From: Actinomycetota bacterium
GTDB taxonomy: Bacteria; Actinomycetota; UBA4738; HRBIN12
Assembly (NCBI GenBank): GCA_035697485.1
Contig: DASSCU010000024.1
Span: 154,755-218,754 of the forward strand
Direction: 5' to 3'
Length of the DNA: 64,000 nucleotides
Below, in pieces: positions 33,988 through 42,201 of this stretch. The notes beneath the pieces were generated by a model. The model did not search any database. It was not told the DNA's origin and was given only the letters and a program-made list of their open reading frames with translations. How positions within the stretch are numbered: the first letter of the stretch is position 1; the number at the start of each line of letters is the position of its first letter. Both the position numbers and the translations under genes were made by a program.

Positions 33988-35082
33988 ATGCTGCGTCGAT
34001 CCTTCCCCTTGTGGCCCCGATGCGTCGTGCTCACGCTCGCCTTGGCGACGGCGGCTTCCGCCTGCACGATCGCCGTCGAAGCGGCACCTACACCACCGCC
34101 CCCGGTGCGCATCCGCCTCGATCGCGAGCCGGTGACGGTGCCTCAAGGCACGACGTACGGCGACTTCGCCGAGGGTGAGAGCATCCAGGCCCGCGACGGT
34201 CGCCTGCTGTCGGTCACGGGCGAGATCCTCGAACGCCACGTGTCCGAGGGAACGGTCGAGCTCAACGGCCACGCGCCCGATCCGCTCCACCTGCTCGCCA
34301 CCGGCGACCGCATCGTGCGCCTCGAGGGCGAGGATCGGAGCGAGGGCACGAGGAGGGTCACGACCCGGCTCCGAGGCCGCACGAACGCGTTCGTGCAGCG
34401 GACGCTCGCTACGTTCCGGGTCCGGGAGGTCACGACGGTCGGCCGGATCTCGGGCGAAGTGGCCGACCTGCGCGTCGAGACGAACGGGCGGCCCCGCATC
34501 CCCCGTGCCGTCGCGCTCACGTTCGATGACGGACCCTGGCCGGGACATACCGAGGCCGTGCTTCGGGTCTTGCGCCGCGAACGGGTGCGGGCGACGTTCT
34601 TCATGATCGGTTCGCTCGTCGTCGAGCGCCCGGATCTCGTGCGGAAGGTCCTCGACGCGGGCCATGTCGTGGCGAACCACTCCCTCACGCACCCCGTCGC
34701 GCCGGCGTTCGCTGAGCTCCCCGATCATCGGGTCGAAGCCGAGATCGTGCAGACCGTGGACGCGCTGCGGGAGATCGGCGCGCACCCCACCCTGTTCCGG
34801 CCCCCCGGCGGGAGCTACGACGACGACACGATCCTCGAAGCATGGCGCCAGCGCGAACGGGTCGTGATGTGGAGCGTCGATCCGCACGACTGGGACGCCT
34901 CGCGCACGCCGAAGCAGATCGCGAACGACGTGCTCCGCCGGGTGCGGCCAGGATCGATCGTGCTCCTGCACGACGGAGGTGGCGACGCCGCAGACACGAT
35001 CGCCGCGCTCCCGAGGATCATCCGCGGTATCCGGAAGATGGATCTGCGGCTCGTGACCCTCGACCCCTATCGACCCCGATAG
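33988..35082 (+). CDS. secreted polysaccharide deacetylase family protein (NodB domain)
   Basis: 364 residues. The N-terminus is a signal peptide ending TAASAC, possibly a lipobox (Cys26). Residues 45-165 are an uncharacterised region with a ubiquitin/SAF-like look (VTVPQGTTYGDFAEGESIQARDG). The NodB domain then begins with ALTFDDGP, where D180 and D181 are the catalytic base and metal ligand. It continues with HSLTHP (metal histidines H231, H235), LFRPPGGSYD and IVLLHDGGG. All five NodB motifs are present, so an active metal-dependent deacetylase acting on cell-wall or extracellular glycans is likely. Its stop codon is part of the -10-like element of the next gene. Confidence 0.9.
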   Translation: MLRRSFPLWPRCVVLTLALATAASACTIAVEAAPTPPPPVRIRLDREPVTVPQGTTYGDFAEGESIQARDGRLLSVTGEILERHVSEGTVELNGHAPDPLHLLATGDRIVRLEGEDRSEGTRRVTTRLRGRTNAFVQRTLATFRVREVTTVGRISGEVADLRVETNGRPRIPRAVALTFDDGPWPGHTEAVLRVLRRERVRATFFMIGSLVVERPDLVRKVLDAGHVVANHSLTHPVAPAFAELPDHRVEAEIVQTVDALREIGAHPTLFRPPGGSYDDDTILEAWRQRERVVMWSVDPHDWDASRTPKQIANDVLRRVRPGSIVLLHDGGGDAADTIAALPRIIRGIRKMDLRLVTLDPYRPR

Positions 35083-35091
35083 CCTGTCGCC

Positions 35092-35502
35092 ATGCGCCGG
35101 GCGACCGTGCTCTACGATGAGGACTGCGGGTTCTGCCGTTGGTCGGCTGACAGGCTCCGCGCGTGGGACCGACGCCGGGAACTGCGGTTCGTGCCGCTGC
35201 AGGATCGCGAGGCCGACCGGCTCCTGGAAGCGGTGCCGCCTCCATTGCGGGCGCGGTCGTGGCACCTCGTAGAGCCGGACGACCGCGTCTGGTCCGCCGG
35301 GGCCGCCGTGCCACGGGTGCTCCGCAGGCTGCCGCTCGGCGCCCCGCTCGCGGCTCTCGCCGAGGCCGCGCCGGGGCCGACCGACCGCGCCTACGACGCC
35401 GTCGCCCGACGACGCACGACGCTGGGACGGCTGCTCGGGCAGCGAGCATGCGCGGTCGACCCGTCCCGGGGATCGACGACGGCCGCCCGGTCCGCGCCGT
35501 GA
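35092..35502 (+). CDS. DCC-family thiol-disulfide oxidoreductase-like protein (DUF393)
   Basis: 136 residues beginning with the family hallmark VLYDEDCGFCRW (CxxC at Cys12 and Cys15), then LRFVPLQDREAD and WHLVEPDDRVWSAGAAVPRVLRRLP. The fold is thioredoxin-like; the biochemical role of the family is poorly known. No Shine-Dalgarno: TAGCCT (35080-35085) lies 6 nt before the ATG and includes the preceding gene's stop codon, a leaderless arrangement. Its TGA overlaps the next gene's GTG. Confidence 0.82.
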   Translation: MRRATVLYDEDCGFCRWSADRLRAWDRRRELRFVPLQDREADRLLEAVPPPLRARSWHLVEPDDRVWSAGAAVPRVLRRLPLGAPLAALAEAAPGPTDRAYDAVARRRTTLGRLLGQRACAVDPSRGSTTAARSAP

Positions 35503-36197
35503 ACGCCGATACCCGGGCGGTCGTCGCCGAGCTCCGGACGCTGGCCGATCCCTCGCGCAAGCCCGGCATGGCCCACGTGGGCATCACGATCGACCGGGCG
35601 CTGGGGGTCTCGATCCCGAAGCTGCGTCGCCTGGCGCGAGCACATCGGGGCGACCACGAGCTCGCGCTCGACCTGTGGGCGACGGGGATCCACGAGGCCC
35701 GCATCCTCGCGTCGATGGTCGATGACCCGGCCCTGGTCAGCCGCACGCAGATGGACACCTGGGCGAAAGACTTCGACTCGTGGGACCTCTGCGACCAGGT
35801 CTGCACCAACCTCTTCCAGTCCTCGCGATCGGCCGATGCCGCCGCCCGCGCCTGGTGCCGTCGCGACGAGGAGTACGTGAAGCGCGCAGCGTTCGCGATC
35901 GCTGCGGCCCAGGCGGTACACGGTCGCGACCGCGACGACGACTCGTTCATCGCCTGGTTCCCGAGAATCCGCCGGGCCGCGACCGACGAGCGCAACGTCG
36001 TGAAGAAGGCCGTGAACTGGGCGCTGCGACAGATCGGGAAGCGGAACCTCGCACTGCGCGATGCGGCGATCGCCGAGGCGGAACGATTGCTCGAGCTCGA
36101 CAGCCGCAGCGCCCGCTGGATCGCGCGCGACGCGCTCCGCGAGCTCCGCAGCGACGCCGTCGCGGAGCGGCTCGGGGCACGCCGGGAGGAGGCCTGA
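35499..36197 (+). CDS. DNA alkylation repair protein, AlkD-like HEAT repeats
   Basis: 232 residues, mostly helices. Motifs: VGITIDRALGVSIPKLRRLARAH, DLWATGIHEARILASMV, TWAKDFDSWDLCDQVCTNLF and a C-terminal YVKRAAFAIAAAQ, RRAATDERNVVKKAVNWALRQIGKRN. These correspond to the AlkC/AlkD family of DNA glycosylases built from HEAT-like repeats. The DSWDLCD segment contains the Trp-Asp region that AlkD uses at the lesion. The GTG at 35499 overlaps the DCC gene by GTGA, so the two are cotranscribed. The role would be removal of alkylated purines. Confidence 0.85.
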   Translation: MNADTRAVVAELRTLADPSRKPGMAHVGITIDRALGVSIPKLRRLARAHRGDHELALDLWATGIHEARILASMVDDPALVSRTQMDTWAKDFDSWDLCDQVCTNLFQSSRSADAAARAWCRRDEEYVKRAAFAIAAAQAVHGRDRDDDSFIAWFPRIRRAATDERNVVKKAVNWALRQIGKRNLALRDAAIAEAERLLELDSRSARWIARDALRELRSDAVAERLGARREEA

Positions 36198-36206
36198 GCC
36201 CGGAGC

Positions 36207-37115
36207 TCAGCCCATCACGAGCGGCGCGAGTGCTCGGTACGCTGGCATGCACACGTCGGCGTCGTCGCCGTTCACGAACTGCACGCAGACGTGGTCGGCT
36301 CCCGCGGCGAGGTGCTCGCGCACGCGTGCGGCGATCGCCTGCTCATCCCCCCAGGCGACCGTGGCGTCGACGAGTCGGTCGCTCCCCCCGTCGACGAGGT
36401 CGCCCGGCTCGAACCCCGAGCGCTCGAGGTTCCGAGCATAGTTCGGCAGCTCCAGGTACCCGCTCGTCCAGCCGCGCGCAACCGCTCGCGCTCGGTCGGG
36501 ATCGGTCTCGAGGACCGCGGTCAGCTCGACGGCGAGCACGGGCTCGGCGCCGAGCACGTCGCGGGCGTGCACCGTGTGCGCGACCGGCACGAAGTAGGTG
36601 TGGGCACCGAGCGCCTGCTCCGCGGACAGCCGCAGCATCCCGTCGCCGAGCGCCGCGAGCATGCGGCGAACCCCCACCCGTGGCTTCGGCGCGTCCCACG
36701 GCGCCTCGTCCATGCGCTCGAGGTAGGCGCGCATGCGAGTCAGCGGCCGTTCCCATGCGTACCCGCGCGCCTCGGTCGAGTACTCGTGGCCGACGCCGAT
36801 GCCGAGCACGACCCGTTCGCCGAACGTATCGGCGAGCGTGCGTGCGCCGGCGGCCATCACCTCGGGCGCACGAGCGGTGATGTTCGCGATCCCCGAGCAG
36901 ACCGTGATGCGCTCCGACCTTGTGGCGAGCAGCGACAGGTGCGCGAAGATGTCGCGCGAAGTCGAACCCTCCGGGACCCAAACCGCCTCGAACCCGAGCG
37001 ACTCGAGCGCCCTCGCATCGATGCCGATCTGTTCGGCCGAGCGAGCGTCGAACGCGAACGTCCACGCGCCGACGCGGCCGAGCGCGGCCCTGACCGCCTC
37101 GTGCTCCCCGCTCAC
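36207..37115 (-). CDS. F420-dependent LLM-class oxidoreductase (TIGR03620-like)
   Basis: 302 residues in the luciferase-like monooxygenase fold: GAWTFAFDARSAEQIGIDARALESLGFEAVWVPEG at the N-terminus, RITVCSGIANITARAPEVMAAGARTLADTFGERVVLGIGVGHE in the core and AGADHVCVQFV near the end. These strings match the actinobacterial subgroup annotated as probable F420-dependent oxidoreductases. The substrate is unknown. The GTG at 37115 overlaps the Dps stop as GTGA, giving a dps-LLM operon. Confidence 0.87.
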   Translation of the reverse strand: MSGEHEAVRAALGRVGAWTFAFDARSAEQIGIDARALESLGFEAVWVPEGSTSRDIFAHLSLLATRSERITVCSGIANITARAPEVMAAGARTLADTFGERVVLGIGVGHEYSTEARGYAWERPLTRMRAYLERMDEAPWDAPKPRVGVRRMLAALGDGMLRLSAEQALGAHTYFVPVAHTVHARDVLGAEPVLAVELTAVLETDPDRARAVARGWTSGYLELPNYARNLERSGFEPGDLVDGGSDRLVDATVAWGDEQAIAARVREHLAAGADHVCVQFVNGDDADVCMPAYRALAPLVMG

Positions 37116-37570
37116 GTGAGCTGGGTCCGCACCATCCAGAGCTGCTTCTCGATGCCCGCGACGATCTCGATCAGGATGTCCTGACTCACCGGATCGGTGT
37201 CGCCGAGGCGATCCATCCGCTCGCGGAACGCACCCGCCGTGGCTTCCAGGCGCTCGACGAACAACCCGATCACGTCATGGTCGCCGACCGTGCCGTCGGG
37301 GAAAGCGGCGAGCACGCTGCCGTCGGCGACCGAACGGGCACGCCCGTCGGCAGCGACGCCGATCGCCACGATGCGCTCGGCGACGACGTCGGACCAGGCG
37401 CGGTACTCGGTCATCATCTCGTCGAGCTGCAGGTGCACCGATCGGAAGTTGCCGCCGGTCACGTTCCAATGCGCCTGCTTGGCCTGCAGGGCCAGGTCGA
37501 TCAGGTCCACCAAGGTCGCCTGCAGATCATCGGCGACCTTCGGGTCGAGGGTCGGTACACGATCGGTCAT
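37112..37570 (-). CDS. dps: Dps-family ferritin-like DNA-protection protein
   Basis: 152 residues, the normal Dps length. The intersubunit ferroxidase ligands are all in register with E. coli Dps spacing (12, 4, 11, 4): H34 in KQAHWN, H46, D50, D61 and E65. It should store iron and consume peroxide, and may protect DNA in stationary phase; there is no long lysine-rich tail for DNA binding. The ATG has GGAGG upstream. It is followed by an F420 enzyme gene with overlapping stop/start, hinting at a shared oxidative-stress response. Confidence 0.93.
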   Translation of the reverse strand: MTDRVPTLDPKVADDLQATLVDLIDLALQAKQAHWNVTGGNFRSVHLQLDEMMTEYRAWSDVVAERIVAIGVAADGRARSVADGSVLAAFPDGTVGDHDVIGLFVERLEATAGAFRERMDRLGDTDPVSQDILIEIVAGIEKQLWMVRTQLT

Positions 37571-37640
37571 GGGCTGCCTCCTTCTGACGCTCCCGAAGAC
37601 AGCCTACCCATGCCAGGCGCCCGCCTACCCACGGACGCGA

Positions 37641-37669
37641 CGAGGAGGGGATGTCCAGCCCCCTCCTCG
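37641..37669 (-). terminator. intrinsic terminator downstream of the MMPL transporter gene
   Basis: CGAGGAGGGG (37641-37650) pairs perfectly with CCCCTCCTCG (37660-37669) around a 9-base loop. It starts about 18 nt after the MMPL gene's stop and sits between it and the dps start on the same strand. Confidence 0.65.
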
Positions 37670-37687
37670 CCTCGCTCCCACGCGCCG

Positions 37688-40075
37688 CTACTCCTTGGCC
37701 TCGGCCTCCACGAGCTCGGCAGGGCTGTCGGGGACGACGACCGCGGTCTCGCCCGCCGCCTCGTGTCCCTCGACGTCGACCTTGGGCAGCCACTGCAGCC
37801 ACCCCGGCAGGTACCAGTTGCGATCGCCGAGCAACCGCATCGTCGACGGCACAAGGATCGAGCGGACGATCGTGGCGTCCATGAAGACCGCCACCGCCAG
37901 GCCGAAGCCCATCTGCTCGAGCGACGTCAACCGACCGGCGGCGAACCCGGCGAACACCGCGACCATGATGATCGCCGCGCCGGTGATGATGCCCCCCGTC
38001 GTGCGCAGCCCATATGCGACGGCTTCCGCGTTGTCGCCGGTCTTGTCGTACTCCTCCCTGATCCGGGTGAGGAGGAACACGTGGTAATCCATCGACAGGC
38101 CGAACAGGATCGAGAACAGGAACAGCGGCAGCCACGCCTCGATCGCATCGACCTGCTCGAACCCGAACAGGTTCGCGATCGACTCGCCGATCGTCGGCCC
38201 TCCCTTCTGGAAGACCAGCACGATCAGGCCGTAGGCGGCACCGACCGACAGCAGGTTCATGACGATCGCCTTCGCCGGCACGACGAGCGACCGGAACACG
38301 ATCGTGAGCAGCACGAACGACAAGCCCAACACCAGCAGCACGATCAGCGGCGTGTAGCTGTCGCTGATGTCGAAGAAGTCCTTCACGAACGCGGTGTCGC
38401 CGCCGACGAGGACCTCCTGTGCACCGCTGTCGTCGAACGCGTCCGGCACGTACGTCTCGCGAAGCCGCGTGACCGTCGCGACGGCAGCCTCGCTCTGCCC
38501 GTCGGTCGCGGCGCCCGTGAGCGGCACCTCGATCACGGCGAGCGAGCCGTCCTGGCTCACCTGCACCGGCAACGGGTCGCCGAGCTCTGCATCATCGGCG
38601 ATCGATGCGCTGAACGCGTCGACGGACGCCGCGACCTCGGGCTCGAGTTCACCGGGCGCGCCGGCCTCGGCACCGGGTGTGCCGACGGCACCGTCGCCGA
38701 CCACGACGATCTTCACCGATGCCTGGGCGCCCGCCTCCGGGAACCGCTCCACGATCGCGTCGAACGCCTGCTTGGACTGGGCATCATCGGGCAGCGTCTC
38801 GATGCCGGCCAGCCCGGTCTTGATGCCCTGACCGTCGTCCTCGGGATGACCCTGGAGCCAGTACGGCAACGACAGGAGGATCATGAAGCCGCCCGCCAGC
38901 ACGAGCCACACGACGGGCCTGCCCATGACCGCGCGCGTGGCACGGTCCCAGAACCCTCCCGGACGACCGTGTTCGATCGTGCGGTTGCGGCCGAAGATGC
39001 GCCCGGCGTTGATCTTGTCGCCGAGCATCGCGAGGATCGCCGGCAGCAGCGTCATCGACGCCGCGACCGAGACGAGCACGACGATGATCGCGCCGCCAGC
39101 GAGGCTCCGGAAGATCGTGGTCGGCACGAGCAGCATGCCGGCGAGCGCCAGCACCACGGTCAGGCCGCTGAAGAACACCGCCCGGTTCGCCGTGGCGCCC
39201 GACATCGCGATCGCGTCGAGCTTCTCCCGCCCCTTCGAACGCTCCTCCCGGTACCGGGAGACGATGAACAGCGAGTAGTCGATGCCGACGGCCAGGCCCA
39301 TCATCGAGATCAGGTTCGGCGTGAAGAAGCTGAAGTCCCACAGCACCCCGAACAGACCGACCACGCCGAGCGTGACCGCGATCGCGAAGATCCCCATGAC
39401 GATCGGCGTGAGCCCGGCCACGACGGCCCCGAACACGACGATCAGGACGATGATCGCGGCGAGCACGCCGACGCTCTCGCCGAAGCGCAGGTCTTCCTCG
39501 GAGATGCGCTTGAAGTCCTCCGAGGAGCTCACCTGTCCGAGCTGGTAGGCCTCGATGCCGTCCCTCGAGTAAGCCTCGCGCACCTCCTCGACCTCGAGGG
39601 CGTGACCGGTGGCGTCGTCGAGATCCCCCGCCAGCACCGCGGTGAACAGCACCGCCTGCCCGTCCTCGGACGGGATCGGCCCGAGCGCGGCCACGCGTGG
39701 ATCGGCGGCCGCTTCTTCCGGCATCGGGAACGAAGCGGGGACGGTCGTGACGACTTCGGGTCCGAGCGCCGAGAGCTCGGACAGCAACCCGTTGACCTGT
39801 TCGGCGAACGCCGGATCCTCGATGCCTGCGTCCGACTCTGTCGTCACGACGAACGTCTCGGTGGCGATGTCCTCCTCGAGCTGACGCTCCTCGAGCAGCT
39901 GCTGAGCGCGCTTGGCCTCGGGCACGTTCGTGAAGTCGAAGTCGGTGGTGAGCGCCGGGCCCAGCAAGGTCGCCGTCGAGGCGATCCCCACGACGAGGAT
40001 CGCGAGCCAGATCGCCACCGTCCTGCCGGGGTGACGGCTGCTCGCCCTCGCGAGCGATTCGGGATTGATGCGCAT
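37688..40075 (-). CDS. MMPL/RND-family membrane transporter
   Basis: 795 residues with the RND layout: one N-terminal helix (TVAIWLAILVVGIASTATLL), a large extracytoplasmic domain, five helices, then the same again. The diagnostic pair GLAVGIDYSLFIVSRYREER and FGLSMDYHVFLLTRIREEY lies in helices 4 and 10 and carries the proton-relay aspartate and tyrosine. Such pumps export lipids, drugs or other hydrophobic compounds. The ATG at 40075 has GGGGGG upstream. A textbook promoter (TTGACA, 17 nt, TATGCT) with two operator-like inverted repeats lies 70-100 bases upstream and is shared with the divergent TetR gene, so the regulator almost certainly controls this gene. Confidence 0.92.
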   Translation of the reverse strand: MRINPESLARASSRHPGRTVAIWLAILVVGIASTATLLGPALTTDFDFTNVPEAKRAQQLLEERQLEEDIATETFVVTTESDAGIEDPAFAEQVNGLLSELSALGPEVVTTVPASFPMPEEAAADPRVAALGPIPSEDGQAVLFTAVLAGDLDDATGHALEVEEVREAYSRDGIEAYQLGQVSSSEDFKRISEEDLRFGESVGVLAAIIVLIVVFGAVVAGLTPIVMGIFAIAVTLGVVGLFGVLWDFSFFTPNLISMMGLAVGIDYSLFIVSRYREERSKGREKLDAIAMSGATANRAVFFSGLTVVLALAGMLLVPTTIFRSLAGGAIIVVLVSVAASMTLLPAILAMLGDKINAGRIFGRNRTIEHGRPGGFWDRATRAVMGRPVVWLVLAGGFMILLSLPYWLQGHPEDDGQGIKTGLAGIETLPDDAQSKQAFDAIVERFPEAGAQASVKIVVVGDGAVGTPGAEAGAPGELEPEVAASVDAFSASIADDAELGDPLPVQVSQDGSLAVIEVPLTGAATDGQSEAAVATVTRLRETYVPDAFDDSGAQEVLVGGDTAFVKDFFDISDSYTPLIVLLVLGLSFVLLTIVFRSLVVPAKAIVMNLLSVGAAYGLIVLVFQKGGPTIGESIANLFGFEQVDAIEAWLPLFLFSILFGLSMDYHVFLLTRIREEYDKTGDNAEAVAYGLRTTGGIITGAAIIMVAVFAGFAAGRLTSLEQMGFGLAVAVFMDATIVRSILVPSTMRLLGDRNWYLPGWLQWLPKVDVEGHEAAGETAVVVPDSPAELVEAEAKE

Positions 40076-40121
40076 CCCGGGTTTCCCCCCTTCTCCGCCG
40101 GCTCCCGGCCGGCGCTTGACG

Positions 40122-40143
40122 TACGCTGTATGCTTACGGCGTA
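40122..40143. promoter_or_regulatory. TetR-type operator candidate, site 1
   Basis: A 22-base interrupted palindrome: the arm TACGCTGTA on the left mirrors TACGGCGTA on the right (each matches the other's complement at most positions), with GTATGC/GCTTAC halves nested inside. It overlaps the start region of the minus-strand transcript predicted from the promoter at 40148-40176. Confidence 0.6.
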
Positions 40144-40147
40144 CGGG

Positions 40148-40176
40148 AGCATAGGCATACACCGTAAGCCTGTCAA
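40148..40176 (-). promoter_or_regulatory. sigma-70-type promoter of the MMPL gene
   Basis: On the minus strand, TTGACA (40176-40171) is a perfect -35; TATGCT (40153-40148) is a 4-of-6 -10, with an ideal 17-base spacer. The predicted start of transcription is near 40141, leaving a 5' leader of about 65 bases. Operator site 2 fills the spacer. Confidence 0.75.
40152..40172. promoter_or_regulatory. TetR-type operator candidate, site 2
   Basis: AGGCATAC and GTAAGCCT form a 19-base palindrome (40153-40171) with a CACC-type centre. It shares GCWTAC/GTAWGC half-sites with site 1, about 30 bases away centre to centre (three helical turns), and lies exactly between the -35 and -10 of the MMPL promoter, an ideal repressor position. 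Confidence 0.65.
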
Positions 40177-40199
40177 CCCCACCGACGGAGAACGATCGA

Positions 40200-40922
40200 A
40201 TGCCCGCAAGGAACCGCAAGAACGGAGCAGTGGCAGCTCCCATGAGAGAGCGTCTGACGCGCGACCGCATCGTCGAGGCGGCGCTCCGCATCATGGACGA
40301 GGAGGGCCTCGACGCCGTCTCGATGCGCCGCGTCGCCCGCGAGGTCGGGGTCGAGGCCATGTCGCTCTACCACCACGTGCGCGACAAGGAAGACCTGCTC
40401 GACGGCATCTGCGCGCTCGTGATGCGCGACTTCCGGTTCCCCGACGAGGACCGCCCGTGGATCGAGGTCGCCCGCGACGGCGCGCGCGAGTGGCGCCGCG
40501 TGCTGCGCCACCACCCGAACGTGATCGCCCTGTGGGCCGATCGCCAGCGACCGATGACCGACCTCGAGTCCCTGATGCCGATGGAGTTCGCCCTCCGTGT
40601 GATCGGCCGCGCGGGCATCGACGAGCGAGAGGGCGTCCTCGTGTTCAACGTGCTGGGGGGCTACATCATGGGCGTGGTGATGATGGAGGTGGGCGCGATG
40701 TTCTCGGCGGGCACCATGCGCGGCGGGAAGGCGGTCGACCTCAACGCGGTGCACTCGAAGCTGCCCGACGAGGCCATCGCGCAGCTCTTGCCGCCGGAGC
40801 GGTTGCCCTGCATCGTCGCGGCGCTGCCCCACCTCGCCGCGTGCGACCCGGATGAGCAGTTCGAGTTCGGGCTCGACCTGTTGCTCGCGGGGATCCAGGC
40901 GCGGGTCGTCGCGCCCGCCTGA
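40200..40922 (+). CDS. TetR/AcrR-family transcriptional regulator (TetR_C-type ligand domain)
   Basis: 240 residues. The N-terminal helix-turn-helix is LTRDRIVEAALRIMDEEGLDAVSMRRVAREVGVEAMSLYHHVRDKEDLLDGI (40254-40409), the standard TetR pattern with the SLYHHV recognition helix. The C-terminal half, with RVLRHHPNVIALWADRQ and GYIMGVVMMEVGAMF, resembles the tetracycline-repressor C-terminal domain. ATG 40200 has GGAG 8 nt upstream. It is divergent from the MMPL exporter and the two operators lie between them, so it is most likely a ligand-released repressor of the exporter and of itself. Confidence 0.92.
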   Translation: MPARNRKNGAVAAPMRERLTRDRIVEAALRIMDEEGLDAVSMRRVAREVGVEAMSLYHHVRDKEDLLDGICALVMRDFRFPDEDRPWIEVARDGAREWRRVLRHHPNVIALWADRQRPMTDLESLMPMEFALRVIGRAGIDEREGVLVFNVLGGYIMGVVMMEVGAMFSAGTMRGGKAVDLNAVHSKLPDEAIAQLLPPERLPCIVAALPHLAACDPDEQFEFGLDLLLAGIQARVVAPA

Positions 40923-40925
40923 CCC

Positions 40926-42107
40926 TCACCGCAGCCGGAGCTCCGACCCCACCCGGGCGAAGACCTCGAGCGCCTCGCGCAGGTCGTCTCCCGTGTGGTC
41001 GGCCGTCACGATCGTGCGCACCCGCGCGAGGCCCTTGCCGACCGTCGGGAACACGATCGCGGGGCAGAAGACGCCCTCCTCGAAAAGGCGGACCGCGAAC
41101 GCCTGCGTCCGCTCCTCGTCGCGCGTGATCACCGGCGTGATCGGCGTCTCGCTCGCGCCCGTCTCGTACCCCAGATCGTGCAACCCCGTCTTGAAGAGCT
41201 CCGTGTTCGACCACAGCCGAGCCAGGCGCTCGGGCTCGTCGGCGATCACGTCGAGCGCGGTGATGCAGGCGGCGACGACGGGCGGTGGGGCGCTCGTCGA
41301 GAACAGGTACGGGCGCCCGCGATTCTGCAGCCACTCGATCAAGTGCGTGGGGCCGGCGATGAACCCGCCCAGTACTCCGATCGCTTTCGAGAGCGTGCCG
41401 ACCTGGATGTCGACGCGCCCGGGCAACCCGAAGTGATCGACGGTGCCCGCGCCGCCGGTGCCGAGCACCCCCGAGGCGTGCGCGTCGTCGACCATCATGA
41501 TCGCGCCGTGGCGCTCCGCGACCTCGACCAGTGCGGGCAACGGAGCGATGTCGCCGTCCATCGAGAAGACGCCGTCGGTGATCAGCAGCTGGCGCCGCCC
41601 GGGCCGCGCCGTCTCGACGAGCAGCCGGTCTGCGTGGTCGGCGTCGCGGTGATCGAAGACCGCGATCTCCGCGCGCGACAGCCGGGCTCCGTCGATGATC
41701 GAGGCGTGGTTCAGGCGGTCGGAGACGATCACGTCTTCCTTCGTGAGTATCGCCGCGACCGTGCCCGCGTTCGCGGTGAAGCCCGACTGGAACATCAGGG
41801 CGGCCTCCGCGTGCTTGAAGGTCGCGAAACGCGCCTCGAGCTCGCGGTGCATCGTCATCTGCCCCGCGATCGTGCGCACGGCGCCCGACCCGGCGCCGAA
41901 CTCCATCGCCGCGGCGGCAGCCGCCTCGTTCATCCGCGGGTGGCTCGCCAAGCCCAGGTAGTTGTTCGAGGCGAGGTTGATCACGTCCCGCCCGTCGTAG
42001 CGTGCCCGCGCTCCCTGCCGTCCTTCCAGGGTGCGCGGGTGCAGCAACAGCCCGTCGCGCTCGAGCGTCGCGAGCTCGTCCTTCAGGTAGTCGAGCGTGC
42101 CGGACAT
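40926..42107 (-). CDS. kbl: glycine C-acetyltransferase (2-amino-3-ketobutyrate CoA ligase)
   Basis: 393 residues of the alpha-oxoamine synthase family: NLASNNYLGLASHPRMNEAA, MFQSGFTANAGTVAAIL, ITDGVFSMDGDIAPLP, DDAHASGVLG with the PLP-contact aspartate and histidine, and GTLSKAIGVLGGF carrying the PLP lysine. The family also includes BioF (8-amino-7-oxononanoate synthase). I favour Kbl because a threonine dehydrogenase gene lies 0.6 kb away on the same strand and because of the MSGTLDYLKDELATLERDGL N-terminus. It would cleave 2-amino-3-oxobutyrate with CoA to glycine and acetyl-CoA. Confidence 0.87.
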   Translation of the reverse strand: MSGTLDYLKDELATLERDGLLLHPRTLEGRQGARARYDGRDVINLASNNYLGLASHPRMNEAAAAAAMEFGAGSGAVRTIAGQMTMHRELEARFATFKHAEAALMFQSGFTANAGTVAAILTKEDVIVSDRLNHASIIDGARLSRAEIAVFDHRDADHADRLLVETARPGRRQLLITDGVFSMDGDIAPLPALVEVAERHGAIMMVDDAHASGVLGTGGAGTVDHFGLPGRVDIQVGTLSKAIGVLGGFIAGPTHLIEWLQNRGRPYLFSTSAPPPVVAACITALDVIADEPERLARLWSNTELFKTGLHDLGYETGASETPITPVITRDEERTQAFAVRLFEEGVFCPAIVFPTVGKGLARVRTIVTADHTGDDLREALEVFARVGSELRLR

Positions 42108-42188
42108 CGGTCCCCTCGCTTCCTCGATCGTCGCGCAGGCTCGGTCCCGGCGCTCCTGAGGCGAACCCTACCCGGCGAGGGTCGAGCG

Positions 42189-42194
42189 TAGGAT
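42189..42194 (+). promoter_or_regulatory. -10-like hexamer that selects the downstream start of the next gene
   Basis: TAGGAT lies 7 nt before ATG 42202 and overlaps the alternative ATG at 42193. A transcript starting about 7 nt after the hexamer would exclude 42193, so 42202 is the likely leaderless start. Confidence 0.45.
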
Positions 42195-42201
42195 GGCTCG
42201 C

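Noticed and set aside
37277..40855. A 1192-codon open frame on the plus strand
   Set aside because: Antisense to dps and the MMPL gene and overlapping the TetR gene in another frame. No family motifs; composition is that of a GC shadow frame.
40926..42107. BioF (biotin synthesis) as the identity of the alpha-oxoamine synthase
   Set aside because: No other biotin genes are present, whereas a threonine dehydrogenase gene is close by. Kbl is more likely, though the family alone does not exclude BioF.
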